A stretch of 34,544 nt of DNA from Bacteroidota bacterium (GCA_023426145.1 JAFABG010000016.1:1-34544), one strand, 5' to 3'. Shown: positions 15,491-24,591, counted from the first letter of the stretch. Notes: generated from the sequence alone by a model not told the origin. Numbers and translations: made by a program.

Positions 15491-18067
15491 ATGCTTGAAC
15501 AAGACAGAATTATAAAGATTAACATTGAGGAAGAAATGAAGTCTTCGTACATTGACTACTCAATGTCGGTCATTGTTTCACGTGCCCTTCCAGATGTTAG
15601 GGATGGATTTAAACCCGTTCACCGTAGAATTTTATACGGAATGATGGAATTAGGTAATACCTCAGATAAACCTTATAAAAAATCTGCAAGAATAGTTGGT
15701 GAGGTGCTTGGTAAGTACCATCCACATGGAGATTCTTCCGTATATTTTGCTATGGTACGTATGGCTCAGGAATGGGCAATGCGCTATCCTTTAGTTGACG
15801 GCCAAGGAAATTTTGGATCAGTTGACGGTGACAGCCCTGCAGCTATGCGTTATACTGAGGCTCGTCTAAACAAGTTAGGCGAAGCTATGATGGATGACCT
15901 GTATAAGGAAACTGTTGATTTTGAACCTAACTTCGATAATACTTTGACAGAGCCTAAGGTTATGCCTACCCGAATCCCTAATCTCCTTGTGAATGGAGCA
16001 TCTGGTATTGCTGTAGGTATGGCTACTAATATGCCGCCACATAACCTTTCAGAAGTCATTGATGCTTGTGATGCATATATTGATAATCCTGAAATAGCTA
16101 TTGAAGACCTTATGAACTTTGTCAAAGCTCCGGATTTCCCTACAGGTGGGTATATTTATGGAGTCACTGGAGTTCGTGAAGCCTATCTCACAGGTCGTGG
16201 TCGTGTCATTATGCGTGCAAAGGCTGAAATCGAATCTGGGCAAACTCATGATAAAATTGTAGTAACTGAGATTCCTTACAATGTCAATAAAGCTGAATTA
16301 ATAAAATATATTGCTGATCTTGTCAACGACAAAAGAATAGAAGGTATTTCTAACGCTAATGATGAGTCTGACCGTGATGGAATGCGTATTGTAATTGATG
16401 TTAAGCGTGATGCAAATGCAAACGTTGTGCTGAATAAGCTTTATAAGATGACATCTTTGCAAACTTCATTTGGCGTGAATAATGTAGCATTAGTTCATGG
16501 ACGTCCTAAAACATTAAATCTTTTAGATTTAATTAAATATTTCGTTGAACACCGTCATGAAGTGGTTATTCGTCGTACTCAATATGATCTACGTAAAGCA
16601 AAGGAGCGTGCACACATATTAGAAGGTTTGATCATTGCTTCAGATAATATTGATGAAGTTATTCGTATTATTCGTGCTGCTAAAACTCCAAATGATGCAA
16701 TAGCAGGTTTGATCGAAAGATTTAATCTTACTGAAATACAGTCTCGTGCCATTGTTGAAATGCGTTTGAGACAACTTACTGGCTTGATGCAAGACCAATT
16801 GCATGCTGAATACGAAGAAATAATGAAGCAAATAGCTTATTTGGAAAGTATTTTAGCTGATGATGATGTTTGTCGTAAAGTAATGAAAGACGAGTTACTT
16901 GAAGTCAAAGATAAATATGGTGATGGAAGACGTTCTGAAATTGTATATTCTTCAGAAGAGTTTAATCCGGAAGACTTCTATGCTGATGATCAAATGATTA
17001 TCACAATTTCTCATATGGGATATATCAAACGTACACCATTAACTGAGTTCCGTGCACAGAATAGAGGAGGAGTCGGCTCTAAAGGAACAGAAACTCGCGA
17101 TGAAGATTTTGTAGAACACATTTATCCGGCTACAATGCACAATACCATGATGTTCTTTACACAGAAAGGTAAGTGTTATTGGCTCAAGGTATATGAAATC
17201 CCTGAAGGCACTAAGAATTCTAAGGGACGTGCTATTCAAAATCTTTTGAATATCGATTCACACGATAATGTAACTGCCTACTTGCGCGTTAAAAATCTAG
17301 AGGATTCTGAGTTTATTAATAGCCATTATGTATTATTCTGTACTAAGAAAGGTGTAATTAAGAAAACATTGCTAGAGCAATATTCTCGTCCTCGCCAAAA
17401 TGGTGTTAATGCTATTTCTATTCGAGAAGATGACAGCGTTATTGAAGTTAGAATGACCAACGGGAACAATGAAATTATTATTGCTAATCGTAATGGTCGT
17501 GCTATTAGATTCCATGAGGCTGCAGTTCGCGTAATGGGACGTACAGCAACTGGGGTACGTGGTATTACGCTTGACGAAGATGGCCAAGATGAAGTCGTTG
17601 GAATGATCTGTTTGAAAGACTTAGAAACTGAGTCTGTAATGGTTGTTTCGGAACAAGGATATGGAAAGCGCTCAGAAATAGAAGACTATCGTAAAACAAA
17701 TCGCGGTGGTAAGGGTGTAAAAACCATGAATATTACTGATAAAACAGGTAAGCTTGTAACGATTAAGTCGGTAACTGACGAGAATGATTTAATGATAATC
17801 AATAAGTCTGGTATTACTATTCGTTTAAAGGTTGCTGATGTCCGTGTAATGGGACGTGCTACCCAAGGTGTTCGACTTATTAACCTTGAGAAACGTAATG
17901 ATCAGATCGGTTCTGTATGTAAAGTAACTTCTGAAAGTCTCGAAGACGAAGTGCCAACTGAGGAAACTGAAGGAAGCATTGTCATTGGTGATCAAGATGT
18001 AGAGGTTAATAACACAGACGTTAACAGTGATGATCTTAATGTTAACAATAACGAAGTAGAAGAATAG
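15491..18067 (+). CDS. gyrA: DNA gyrase subunit A
   Basis: An 858-residue subunit of the type IIA topoisomerase that introduces negative supercoils. The N-terminal breakage-reunion domain begins SYIDYSMSVIVSRALPD and has the active-site Tyr121 in MRYTEARL. The quinolone-determining stretch HPHGDSSVYFAMVRMAQ has a Ser at position 82 (equivalent to E. coli Ser83) and Phe86 where E. coli has Asp87. The C-terminal beta-pinwheel includes RGG-type motifs (QNRGGVGSKG, TNRGGKG) of GyrA-box character, supporting gyrase rather than ParC. A strongly acidic tail of about 45 residues ends the protein; in E. coli GyrA a similar tail tunes DNA wrapping. A secreted TPR gene follows 32 bases later. Confidence 0.95.
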   Translation: MLEQDRIIKINIEEEMKSSYIDYSMSVIVSRALPDVRDGFKPVHRRILYGMMELGNTSDKPYKKSARIVGEVLGKYHPHGDSSVYFAMVRMAQEWAMRYPLVDGQGNFGSVDGDSPAAMRYTEARLNKLGEAMMDDLYKETVDFEPNFDNTLTEPKVMPTRIPNLLVNGASGIAVGMATNMPPHNLSEVIDACDAYIDNPEIAIEDLMNFVKAPDFPTGGYIYGVTGVREAYLTGRGRVIMRAKAEIESGQTHDKIVVTEIPYNVNKAELIKYIADLVNDKRIEGISNANDESDRDGMRIVIDVKRDANANVVLNKLYKMTSLQTSFGVNNVALVHGRPKTLNLLDLIKYFVEHRHEVVIRRTQYDLRKAKERAHILEGLIIASDNIDEVIRIIRAAKTPNDAIAGLIERFNLTEIQSRAIVEMRLRQLTGLMQDQLHAEYEEIMKQIAYLESILADDDVCRKVMKDELLEVKDKYGDGRRSEIVYSSEEFNPEDFYADDQMIITISHMGYIKRTPLTEFRAQNRGGVGSKGTETRDEDFVEHIYPATMHNTMMFFTQKGKCYWLKVYEIPEGTKNSKGRAIQNLLNIDSHDNVTAYLRVKNLEDSEFINSHYVLFCTKKGVIKKTLLEQYSRPRQNGVNAISIREDDSVIEVRMTNGNNEIIIANRNGRAIRFHEAAVRVMGRTATGVRGITLDEDGQDEVVGMICLKDLETESVMVVSEQGYGKRSEIEDYRKTNRGGKGVKTMNITDKTGKLVTIKSVTDENDLMIINKSGITIRLKVADVRVMGRATQGVRLINLEKRNDQIGSVCKVTSESLEDEVPTEETEGSIVIGDQDVEVNNTDVNSDDLNVNNNEVEE

Positions 18068-18099
18068 ACATAATATTAATAATTAATCGAACAACTATC

Positions 18100-19317
18100 A
18101 TGAAAAGAGTATTATTTTCAATGGTTTTATTAATGGCTGTTAGCTTTTCGTTTGCTCAGGTAAAGAACGTAAAAGAAGCTAAAAGTATAGCTAATGATGT
18201 AAAACCTAATTTTGGTCAAGCTGAAAAGCTGATTAATGAGGCAATCCAAAATCCAGAAACTAAAGATCTCCCTGATACTTGGGATGTTGCTGGATTCATA
18301 CAAAAGCGTTTTATTGAAGAGGAGCGTGATAAAAAAGGGATTTTGAAACAACCTTTTGATACACTAGGCTCGTATAATAGCTTGCTAAAGATGTGTGAGT
18401 ATTATACTAAATGTGATGAATTGGCTCAGGTTCCTAATGAAAAAGGGAAGATCAAGAATAAATATAGAAAATCGAATGCTGCAAGTATATTAGCAGAGCG
18501 TCCTAATTTAATAAATGGTGGTATCTATTTTTTTAATGCGGACAAGAATAAAGAAGCGTTAAATTTCTTTGCTACCTATGTTGAATCAGCTTCATATCCA
18601 ATGCTTGAAGAGCAAAATTTGGTAAAAACTGACACTCTTTTGTCTCAGATAGCATATTATGCAACTTTGGCTGCTGATAGAGTTGGTGATAAGGATGCTG
18701 TTATTAAATATGCACCAATGGCTTTAGATGACAAAGATGGTGGCAAATTTGCTATGCAGTTATTGACTGATGCATACAAAGCTAAAGGTGATACTGCTTT
18801 GTGGGTTAAATCTCTTGAACAAGGTATACTTAAGTTCCCTGGGAATGATTACTTCTTTGCTAATTTAGTTGATTACTATAACGGTTCAAATCAAGCTTCT
18901 AAGGCTATGGAATTTGCAGATAGAATGTTATCAAGTGATCCTAATAACAAGCTTTATTTGTATGTAAAAGCTTATCTCTATCATAATATGAAAGAGTATG
19001 ATAATGCTATTGAGTTTTACAAGAAAGCTATTGCTGCTGATCCTGAATACGCTGAAGCTTATTCCAATGTGGGATTAGTTTATTTGATGAAAGCACAAGA
19101 GTATGCTGATAAAGCTACAACAGATATCAATGATCCTAAATATGCAGAAGCACAAGCTGTAGTTAAGAAACTATATGGAGAAGCTAAGCCTTTTTATGAA
19201 AAAGCTAGAGCTCTTAAGCCTGATCAAAAAGACTTGTGGGTACAAGGATTATATCGTGTTTACTATAATTTAAATATGGGACCTGAATTTGATGAAATTG
19301 AAAAGTTGATAAAATAA
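18100..19317 (+). CDS. Secreted tetratricopeptide-repeat protein
   Basis: A 405-residue protein. The first 20 residues (MKRVLFSMVLLMAVSFSFAQ) are a signal peptide, so it is exported to the periplasm or outer membrane. TPR units are clearest around 285-345 (YVKAYLYHNMKEYDNAIEF, then IAADPEYAEAYSNVGLVYL) and continue towards the end. TPRs scaffold protein complexes; no catalytic domain is visible. It starts 32 bases after gyrA with no separate promoter box and is followed by a strong hairpin, so it is probably co-transcribed with gyrA, although no functional link is obvious. Confidence 0.85.
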   Translation: MKRVLFSMVLLMAVSFSFAQVKNVKEAKSIANDVKPNFGQAEKLINEAIQNPETKDLPDTWDVAGFIQKRFIEEERDKKGILKQPFDTLGSYNSLLKMCEYYTKCDELAQVPNEKGKIKNKYRKSNAASILAERPNLINGGIYFFNADKNKEALNFFATYVESASYPMLEEQNLVKTDTLLSQIAYYATLAADRVGDKDAVIKYAPMALDDKDGGKFAMQLLTDAYKAKGDTALWVKSLEQGILKFPGNDYFFANLVDYYNGSNQASKAMEFADRMLSSDPNNKLYLYVKAYLYHNMKEYDNAIEFYKKAIAADPEYAEAYSNVGLVYLMKAQEYADKATTDINDPKYAEAQAVVKKLYGEAKPFYEKARALKPDQKDLWVQGLYRVYYNLNMGPEFDEIEKLIK

Positions 19318-19335
19318 AACTTTTTATTTCTATTT

Positions 19336-19387
19336 TTAAAAGGAAAAGACAGTTGAATTTATAAATTCAACTGTCTTTTCCTTTTAA
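19336..19387. terminator. 52-bp perfect palindrome terminator after the TPR gene
   Basis: The arms 19336-19361 and 19362-19387 are exact reverse complements with no spacer. The stem includes AAAAGGAAAAGACAGTTGAA and its complement, so transcripts from either side form a very stable hairpin whose 3' arm is pyrimidine-rich. It ends the gyrA-TPR transcript and may also serve the opposing uspA-like gene. From 19388 to 19523 nothing further is seen. Confidence 0.8.
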
Positions 19388-19523
19388 ACTAATCAGTAGA
19401 TTGATAAGGTTCGAAAGAGGGACTTATAATAAAATACCTAATCACTATTAAACATAATATTGATTATTCCCTCATTATAGATGGCATAAATATTATTAAT
19501 ATTCAGTATATATTAATATCTGA

Positions 19524-20651
19524 TCAATATGAGCTACTAATTACAAGCAACGGTGTATCAGAGTGAAAAATCATTTTCCGAGCAATACCTGGATTGAACA
19601 GCCTAGCAAATATATTTCTTTTGTATGAAGTAAGAGCAATAATATCGATTTTGGAGTCCTTGATATATTGGTCAAGACCTCTCAGTAGATTATCACTCAT
19701 TACAACGTCATAATATATGTCTAAATCTGGATATTGTTTCTGGAAATATTCTTTTATTCCTGCTAGTTTTATTTCATTCCAAGTATCTTTGGAATCAGTT
19801 AGATGAATTAGCGATACAGAAAATTTGAATGACTTCCAAGTATTAAAAAATGTCTCGAAAGAAATGAGATCTCTTTGATCAAAGTTAGTCAAAAAGGCTA
19901 TTCGTTTAACTCCATTAAATTCTTTAAACGGAGTGTTTTCTGGAATAGCTAATACTGTAGAATGACTTCTATCAATAATTTCCGCAGTAACACTGCCTAT
20001 TAAATCTATGTCTTTTTGATTTTTCCCCCTAGTTCCCATGATTATGGCTATGGGATTTTGAACCTTGGCATACTTAAGAATTTCTTCTTCGGGAATTCCT
20101 TCTCTTAATATACAGCTGTATTTGACATTTGGCAGTTCACCTGACGCAACTTTAGCTTTAATTTTATCAGATAAACCTTTTAAATCAGAGTGAACTTTTT
20201 GAATAATAGTTTTAACTGATTCTTCGTCACCAGTTTGATAGGTAAACATGTCTCCGTATGGCAAAGACGAAGCATACATTGGGGTAAAATATACATGTAA
20301 TAATATAACTTCTGCACCCTTATTTTTAGCCAAATCAAAACCAAGTTCACAAGCTTTCATTGAATAGCTTGAAAAATCAACTGGGATTAAAATTTTATTC
20401 GATTTTTCTTTAGAAATAAGCTCTTTCTCCCCTACTACACTTTCAGCCAACCATGATGAGCTCTCTGTTATCTTTAAAGCACGTGGTAAGTCACTTTCTT
20501 TAATTCGTAATCGTACTCCTGAAGAAACTACAGGTTGTATTTGATTTACGTTATGAATGTAAGTTTCAATGTTCTCATTTTCAAGTACATTCTTAAGAAT
20601 CTGCGCCTTTGTGTACGTCAGAATAGCTAAGGTTACTAATTTATCTTCCAT
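19524..20651 (-). CDS. Universal stress protein: DUF2007-like domain plus two Usp domains
   Basis: A 375-residue cytoplasmic protein. Residues 1-70 resemble the small DUF2007 signal-transducing domain (VTLAILTYTKAQILKNVLE, then SGVRLRIKESDLPRALKI). Residues 85-237 form a Usp domain (KILIPVDFSSYSMKA) with the ATP-binding pattern G-xx-G-9x-G-S complete at 206-220 (GTRGKNQ...GS). Residues 248-373 form a second, degenerate Usp domain without that pattern. The frame can extend 13 codons to a TTG at 20690, but that falls inside the terminator hairpin at 20682-20713, so I start at the ATG ending at 20651. Usp proteins help survival in stress and starvation; the ligand here is unknown. Confidence 0.88.
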   Translation of the reverse strand: MEDKLVTLAILTYTKAQILKNVLENENIETYIHNVNQIQPVVSSGVRLRIKESDLPRALKITESSSWLAESVVGEKELISKEKSNKILIPVDFSSYSMKACELGFDLAKNKGAEVILLHVYFTPMYASSLPYGDMFTYQTGDEESVKTIIQKVHSDLKGLSDKIKAKVASGELPNVKYSCILREGIPEEEILKYAKVQNPIAIIMGTRGKNQKDIDLIGSVTAEIIDRSHSTVLAIPENTPFKEFNGVKRIAFLTNFDQRDLISFETFFNTWKSFKFSVSLIHLTDSKDTWNEIKLAGIKEYFQKQYPDLDIYYDVVMSDNLLRGLDQYIKDSKIDIIALTSYKRNIFARLFNPGIARKMIFHSDTPLLVISSSY

Positions 20652-20681
20652 ATACGTTTTTTTTAAAGGTAAACAAATTAG

Positions 20682-20713
20682 AAATCCCAATTGTATTGAC
20701 GCAATTGGGATTT
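20682..20713 (-). terminator. Terminator of the 96-residue DNA-binding protein gene
   Basis: A perfect 12-bp inverted repeat, AAATCCCAATTG (20682-20693) and its complement (20702-20713). It lies 16 bases beyond the stop of the gene at 20729-21019. The T-run after the stem is short on the minus strand. The alternative TTG start of the Usp gene lies within it. Confidence 0.65.
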
Positions 20714-20728
20714 TGTATTATATATATT

Positions 20729-21019
20729 TTATACTGTCATAGGTTCGGTAGCTTTTTCTCTTTCCATATTTATACTTATTTCGCCTAGTATTTTTAATGC
20801 CCGATCAAGAACTGTAGTATCATCTAGCATAACAAGTCCACCATCTGGACCAGGCTCTAAGTGTATTCCAACACTTTTACCCTCCTTAAAATTGTGACCT
20901 CCGAAAAAGTTACGAACTGTGTCAACGTGTAAACCAAGTTCGTCGGCAATTCGATGCATGCTACCGCTAGGCAATGAATCTTTAATTTTGCGAAGTTCAT
21001 TAAATGTTATTGTTCTCAT
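20729..21019 (-). CDS. Small putative DNA-binding protein with HTH-like segment
   Basis: A 96-residue protein. Residues 20-41 (MHRIADELGLHVDTVRNFFG) read as a helix-turn-helix: a helix, a turn at Gly, and a recognition helix. Next come HLEPGPDGGLVMLDDTTVLDRALKIL and an acidic, Met-rich end. I recognise the general appearance of a conserved small Bacteroidota protein but no named family. No signal peptide or membrane segment. It sits between the bat operon and the Usp gene, flanked by terminators on both sides. No clear -7 box is seen before it, so it may depend on read-through from bat. Confidence 0.75.
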   Translation of the reverse strand: MRTITFNELRKIKDSLPSGSMHRIADELGLHVDTVRNFFGGHNFKEGKSVGIHLEPGPDGGLVMLDDTTVLDRALKILGEISINMEREKATEPMTV

Positions 21020-21080
21020 GCCTCATAAATTTAATGGTTAATACTTATATGTAACTGAGTTTATTATCACGCTATAAACA

Positions 21081-21130
21081 TAATAAAAAAAAAAGATAAA
21101 ACAAATTATTTGCTTATCTTTTTTATTATA
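21081..21130 (-). terminator. Terminator of the bat operon
   Basis: Inverted repeat around AAAAAAGATAA (ending at 21099) and TTATCTTTTTT (from 21114). On the minus strand the second arm runs into a block of T. It lies 24 bases after the batE stop. Confidence 0.7.
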
Positions 21131-21153
21131 ATTGAAAGTTTTTATATGTGTTT

Positions 21154-21984
21154 TTATATCATTTCTATACTAGACATGGGTACCCAACCAACTTTTCCAT
21201 CTTCTAAACGTATCTCCTTCCATTCACTCATCGAGTTATCTTTAATGGAAACTTTACGGCCTTCATGGAGAATGAATAAACTGGTTCCACTTTCACTTGG
21301 AGTACTTCTGACAGCGACACTAGCTGTCGTTACTATAGCTTGATCTCTATTAACTAAACGTTCTTTTAGTTGATGAGCAAAAAGGTTTGCACACAGTGTA
21401 AGGATCAAAAATAGAATACAACCTATGAAGCCAGTTTTCTTAAGCACTATTAATTTGGAGAAGATAAAAAGGCAAAGACTAACTATAAATAGTATGAATG
21501 CAAATATTCCTATATTTCCCCAAGCATCAATACTCATGCTATTAATTATGGCTTTTATCCACGAGATAAAGAATATTTCAGGGACTGGATCAACTTTGTC
21601 GATGGTTTTAGAACGTGCTATTTCTAGATTAGCTCGGATATCACCATTGCCTGGTTGAAGAAGTAAAGCACGTTCATAATTAAGGACTGCTTTTGCTATT
21701 TCTCCTGCTTTATAGTAACTATTTCCTAAGTTATAATAAACATCGGCAGACTCACCACGTTTTAAGACTGATTCATAAATTTTGCTAGCAAGGTCAAAAT
21801 TGTTTTTCTTATATGCTGAGTCACCTTCTGCTTTAGTAGCATCCGTTACTATCTCAATTTCCGATTGAGACTTTTTCTGAATAGAATCAGTTATAGTTGA
21901 TTGAATAGAATTATCGTTTTGTAAGGCTTCAGCAAAACAAGAAATAGAGCTAAACAATAATGCAAAAAATAATATTTTTCTCAT
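21154..21984 (-). CDS. batE: Aerotolerance protein BatE (TPR, membrane, SH3-like)
   Basis: A 276-residue protein: N-terminal signal segment (MRKILFFALLFSSISCFA), TPR units at about 50-118 (ADVYYNLGNSYYKAGEIAKAV), two transmembrane helices (about 158-177 and 184-203), and a C-terminal SH3-like domain (about 217-276, VAVRSTPSESGTS to GWVPMSSIEMI). The TPR and SH3 parts should face the periplasm, the SH3 part perhaps binding peptidoglycan or a partner. It is the last gene of the operon, 18 bases after batD and before a terminator. The bat genes of Bacteroides fragilis were found through a mutant impaired in oxygen tolerance; the molecular role remains unclear. Confidence 0.88.
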   Translation of the reverse strand: MRKILFFALLFSSISCFAEALQNDNSIQSTITDSIQKKSQSEIEIVTDATKAEGDSAYKKNNFDLASKIYESVLKRGESADVYYNLGNSYYKAGEIAKAVLNYERALLLQPGNGDIRANLEIARSKTIDKVDPVPEIFFISWIKAIINSMSIDAWGNIGIFAFILFIVSLCLFIFSKLIVLKKTGFIGCILFLILTLCANLFAHQLKERLVNRDQAIVTTASVAVRSTPSESGTSLFILHEGRKVSIKDNSMSEWKEIRLEDGKVGWVPMSSIEMI

Positions 21985-22002
21985 AATACAATCTCTTATA
22001 AA

Positions 22003-23832
22003 TTAATGTTTTATCGAATTTTCCATTTTACTTATCACTTCTATAGAAGATGAATAGACTTTATCCATGGCTTGATTTTCATCTCCTGGAGCAAAACGAG
22101 CAAATTCACAATCATTTAGTGCATCAAGGAATTCTTTTATAAGATCTTGCGTAACTCCATAAGTTCTCAATTCCTCTTCAATATTATCTTTAGAAAGACG
22201 AGATACAGGAATGCTTAACTTATCGCTTATATATCCCCATAATGCTTTTAATACTTCATCATAAAAAACTTCTTTCTTGTTTTCAGCTAATAACTTGCCA
22301 GCCAATTTCATTCGCTTAATTGCAACCTTGTTGGCTTTCTTTGTTTTCATTCTCGATACATTAGCATTTTCTGCAGCTTGTTTCCTATAAATTATAAAAA
22401 TTAGGATAAAAATAAGTGCGGGAATGATGTAAAACAACCAATATGTCGTTGAACCGTAGAAGAAATGACCTTTAGGTTGAAGTTTTGTATTATTTAATTT
22501 GATATAGCGAATATCTTCTGCTAATACTTTTAAATCTTCTTTGCTAGTGAAGTTGGCAACTACTTGGTCTGCATTGCCTCCCGCACCCTTTTCAACTTTT
22601 ATAGAATAATCTTCAGTTCTCAGCGTTTTATAAGATTTTGAACGAATATCAAAATAGCTGAATTCAGCACCTGGTATTTTGTAATTTCCAGGATGTCTGG
22701 GGATAGCTAAATATTCAATGACTTTATTGCCAGTAAGGCCATCTTGAGTTAATTTGACCTGATTATCTATTTTGGGATCGTAAACCTCAAAATCATTAGG
22801 GAATGTTATTTTAGGACTAGAAATGAGTTTTAAATTTCCAGTACCAGATATAACCAGTTTTATAGTTATCGCATCATTGGTTTTTAGCTCTTTACTATTT
22901 ATTGAAGATGAAATATTGAAATTTCCAACTCCACCAGAGAAATCAACAGGTTTTCCTGATGGAAGAGGATTTACATTAATCGCGATTTTAGGGGTAACGA
23001 TATTTTTCTGTACTTTTATAACACTACTTCCTCCATTAAAGAAGGCATCAAAAGGATCTGCTGATTGTACAGCTTTACCTACTGTCATTTGGAATTGAGC
23101 TGGGTCGATAAATAATTTTCCAGCTTGTTGAGGGAATAGTACAAATTGACGGTAAATAGTGGTATTATAATTGCGACCTTTATAATGCTCTTGTGTCCAT
23201 CTAGCATTAGGAGACATCTCAATTTCTTGAGAGTGGAAACCTTTAAAATCAGGAAGTTTAGCATTATTCAATTGCAAATCATTTTCTCTTGTATATATCT
23301 TGTAGGTAAGCACAAAAGCTTCTTGCTCATATAAACTAGTTTTGCTAGCAGTAGCGGTAATAAACAAATCTTGATTTGAAACATTAGTACCAGATGATGA
23401 AGAGCGTTTAGATGAGCTATTCCCGCTTTGAGCATTGGAGCTTTGATCTTGGGGAAGAACTTTTACCCTTACTGAATTCGAAACCATCTGATTACCGTTA
23501 GCTGATATAGAAGCACCTGGAATAGTATAATCACCAGCAGCATTGGCCATCAGAATATAAGTAAACGTGATGCTACTGCTTGATGTAATATTACCATTTA
23601 TTATTTGTGTACTACTTTGTTGGGAACGGCTCGGCCCCATTAAAACATCAAATCCCTTGATAGAGGGGCCTTGAAAGTCTTTAACTCTCTCAGTAGTTAC
23701 TGTATATGACAATCTAAATTGATCACCCACCACTACTACATCTGGAGCAGAAGTTGTGAAGGACACTTTATCAGCAAATGCTAAAGTGTTATAGGCTATC
23801 AATACTGTTAATATAACAATAAGTTTTTTCAT
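22003..23832 (-). CDS. batD: Aerotolerance protein BatD
   Basis: A 609-residue protein with a signal peptide (about 1-20), a large periplasmic region of immunoglobulin-like beta domains (about 21-455, starting VSFTTSAPDVVVVGDQFRL), one transmembrane helix (about 464-483), and a cytoplasmic helical C-terminus. The N-terminal part holds a Ser-rich stretch around 135-150. The last ~100 residues (FYDEVLKALWGYISDKL to FARFAPGDE) resemble the end of the protein at 26695-27783, so the two share a module. The gene lies 34 bases after batC. BatD proteins are thought to scaffold the VWA partners in the membrane. Confidence 0.92.
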   Translation of the reverse strand: MKKLIVILTVLIAYNTLAFADKVSFTTSAPDVVVVGDQFRLSYTVTTERVKDFQGPSIKGFDVLMGPSRSQQSSTQIINGNITSSSSITFTYILMANAAGDYTIPGASISANGNQMVSNSVRVKVLPQDQSSNAQSGNSSSKRSSSSGTNVSNQDLFITATASKTSLYEQEAFVLTYKIYTRENDLQLNNAKLPDFKGFHSQEIEMSPNARWTQEHYKGRNYNTTIYRQFVLFPQQAGKLFIDPAQFQMTVGKAVQSADPFDAFFNGGSSVIKVQKNIVTPKIAINVNPLPSGKPVDFSGGVGNFNISSSINSKELKTNDAITIKLVISGTGNLKLISSPKITFPNDFEVYDPKIDNQVKLTQDGLTGNKVIEYLAIPRHPGNYKIPGAEFSYFDIRSKSYKTLRTEDYSIKVEKGAGGNADQVVANFTSKEDLKVLAEDIRYIKLNNTKLQPKGHFFYGSTTYWLFYIIPALIFILIFIIYRKQAAENANVSRMKTKKANKVAIKRMKLAGKLLAENKKEVFYDEVLKALWGYISDKLSIPVSRLSKDNIEEELRTYGVTQDLIKEFLDALNDCEFARFAPGDENQAMDKVYSSSIEVISKMENSIKH

Positions 23833-23866
23833 TGCTTATGAAATTAATATCATCAACTTTTTATTA

Positions 23867-24589
23867 TTACCAATCTTTTTCTAAACGACCACCTTGAATA
23901 ACCTTTTGCTGTTTTTTAACTTTATCTTGTACGTCTTTCTCGTCTTGCATAACAGAATTCAGTAGTTGCTCAGCATTTTCTTTAGACATCTGATTGTCTT
24001 GTTTTTGTGGTTTAGGAGGTTGCTGTTGATCCTTTTGGTCGTCTTTCTTTTTGTCGTTTTGTTTATCCTGATTTTTGTCTTGCTGTTGATCTTTTTTCTG
24101 GTCTTTATTTTTATCTTGATTTTGGTCTTGATTTTGTTGATTCTGTTGATCTTTCAACATTTTTTGTGCAAGTGCTAAGTTATATCGAGTTTCATGATCA
24201 GAAGGATTATTTCTGAGAGACATTTTGTACGCATCAACTGCTTTTGCATAATCTTTACCCGCTTGGAATAAGACCCCCATATTATGATAAATATGAGCTA
24301 ATTTCATTTTATCCTTTTCTATTTTGCTAGCAGAGACATATTGTTCCATAGCTTCTTTAAACTTCTGCTGCTGTGAAAGTGTATTTCCCAAATTATACAT
24401 TGATATAGTAGATTTGGGGTTAATTTCAAGTGCTTTGCGATAATTCACTTCAGCATCAACAAATACACTATCATTAAAGTGACGATTCCCTTTTCGGATA
24501 TAGTCTCGTTCCGCTTTCTGAGCGAAGAGATTTACACCAGATAGCAGAAATACTGCGATAAGGATATATTTCATTTTTAACATATGCAT
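23867..24589 (-). CDS. batC: Aerotolerance protein BatC (TPR with Q/D/K-rich tail)
   Basis: A 240-residue protein: signal peptide (to about residue 23, LLSGVNLFAQ), three to four TPR units (about 25-147), a low-complexity Gln/Asp/Lys region (148-199), and a conserved end (KENAEQLLNSVMQDEKDVQDKVKKQ). It is exported to the periplasm. It starts two bases after the batB stop; three in-frame ATG codons (residues 1, 3, 6) make the exact start uncertain. The low-complexity part is a likely disordered linker and its length may vary between strains. Confidence 0.9.
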   Translation of the reverse strand: MHMLKMKYILIAVFLLSGVNLFAQKAERDYIRKGNRHFNDSVFVDAEVNYRKALEINPKSTISMYNLGNTLSQQQKFKEAMEQYVSASKIEKDKMKLAHIYHNMGVLFQAGKDYAKAVDAYKMSLRNNPSDHETRYNLALAQKMLKDQQNQQNQDQNQDKNKDQKKDQQQDKNQDKQNDKKKDDQKDQQQPPKPQKQDNQMSKENAEQLLNSVMQDEKDVQDKVKKQQKVIQGGRLEKDW

Positions 24590-24591
24590 AG

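Noticed and set aside
20652..20690. N-terminal extension of the Usp protein to a TTG codon
   Set aside because: The codon lies inside the terminator hairpin of the preceding gene, and a good ATG follows.
24001..24160. Tandem-looking repeats of TTTTTGTC/TGTTGATC type
   Set aside because: They encode the low-complexity tail of BatC and are irregular in period; not a separate repeat element.
23966..24178. A 70-residue, very hydrophobic open frame on the plus strand, like a small membrane toxin
   Set aside because: It is the antisense shadow of the Gln/Asp/Lys-rich low-complexity tail of batC; CAG/AAA/GAT-type codons read backwards give Leu/Phe/Ile.
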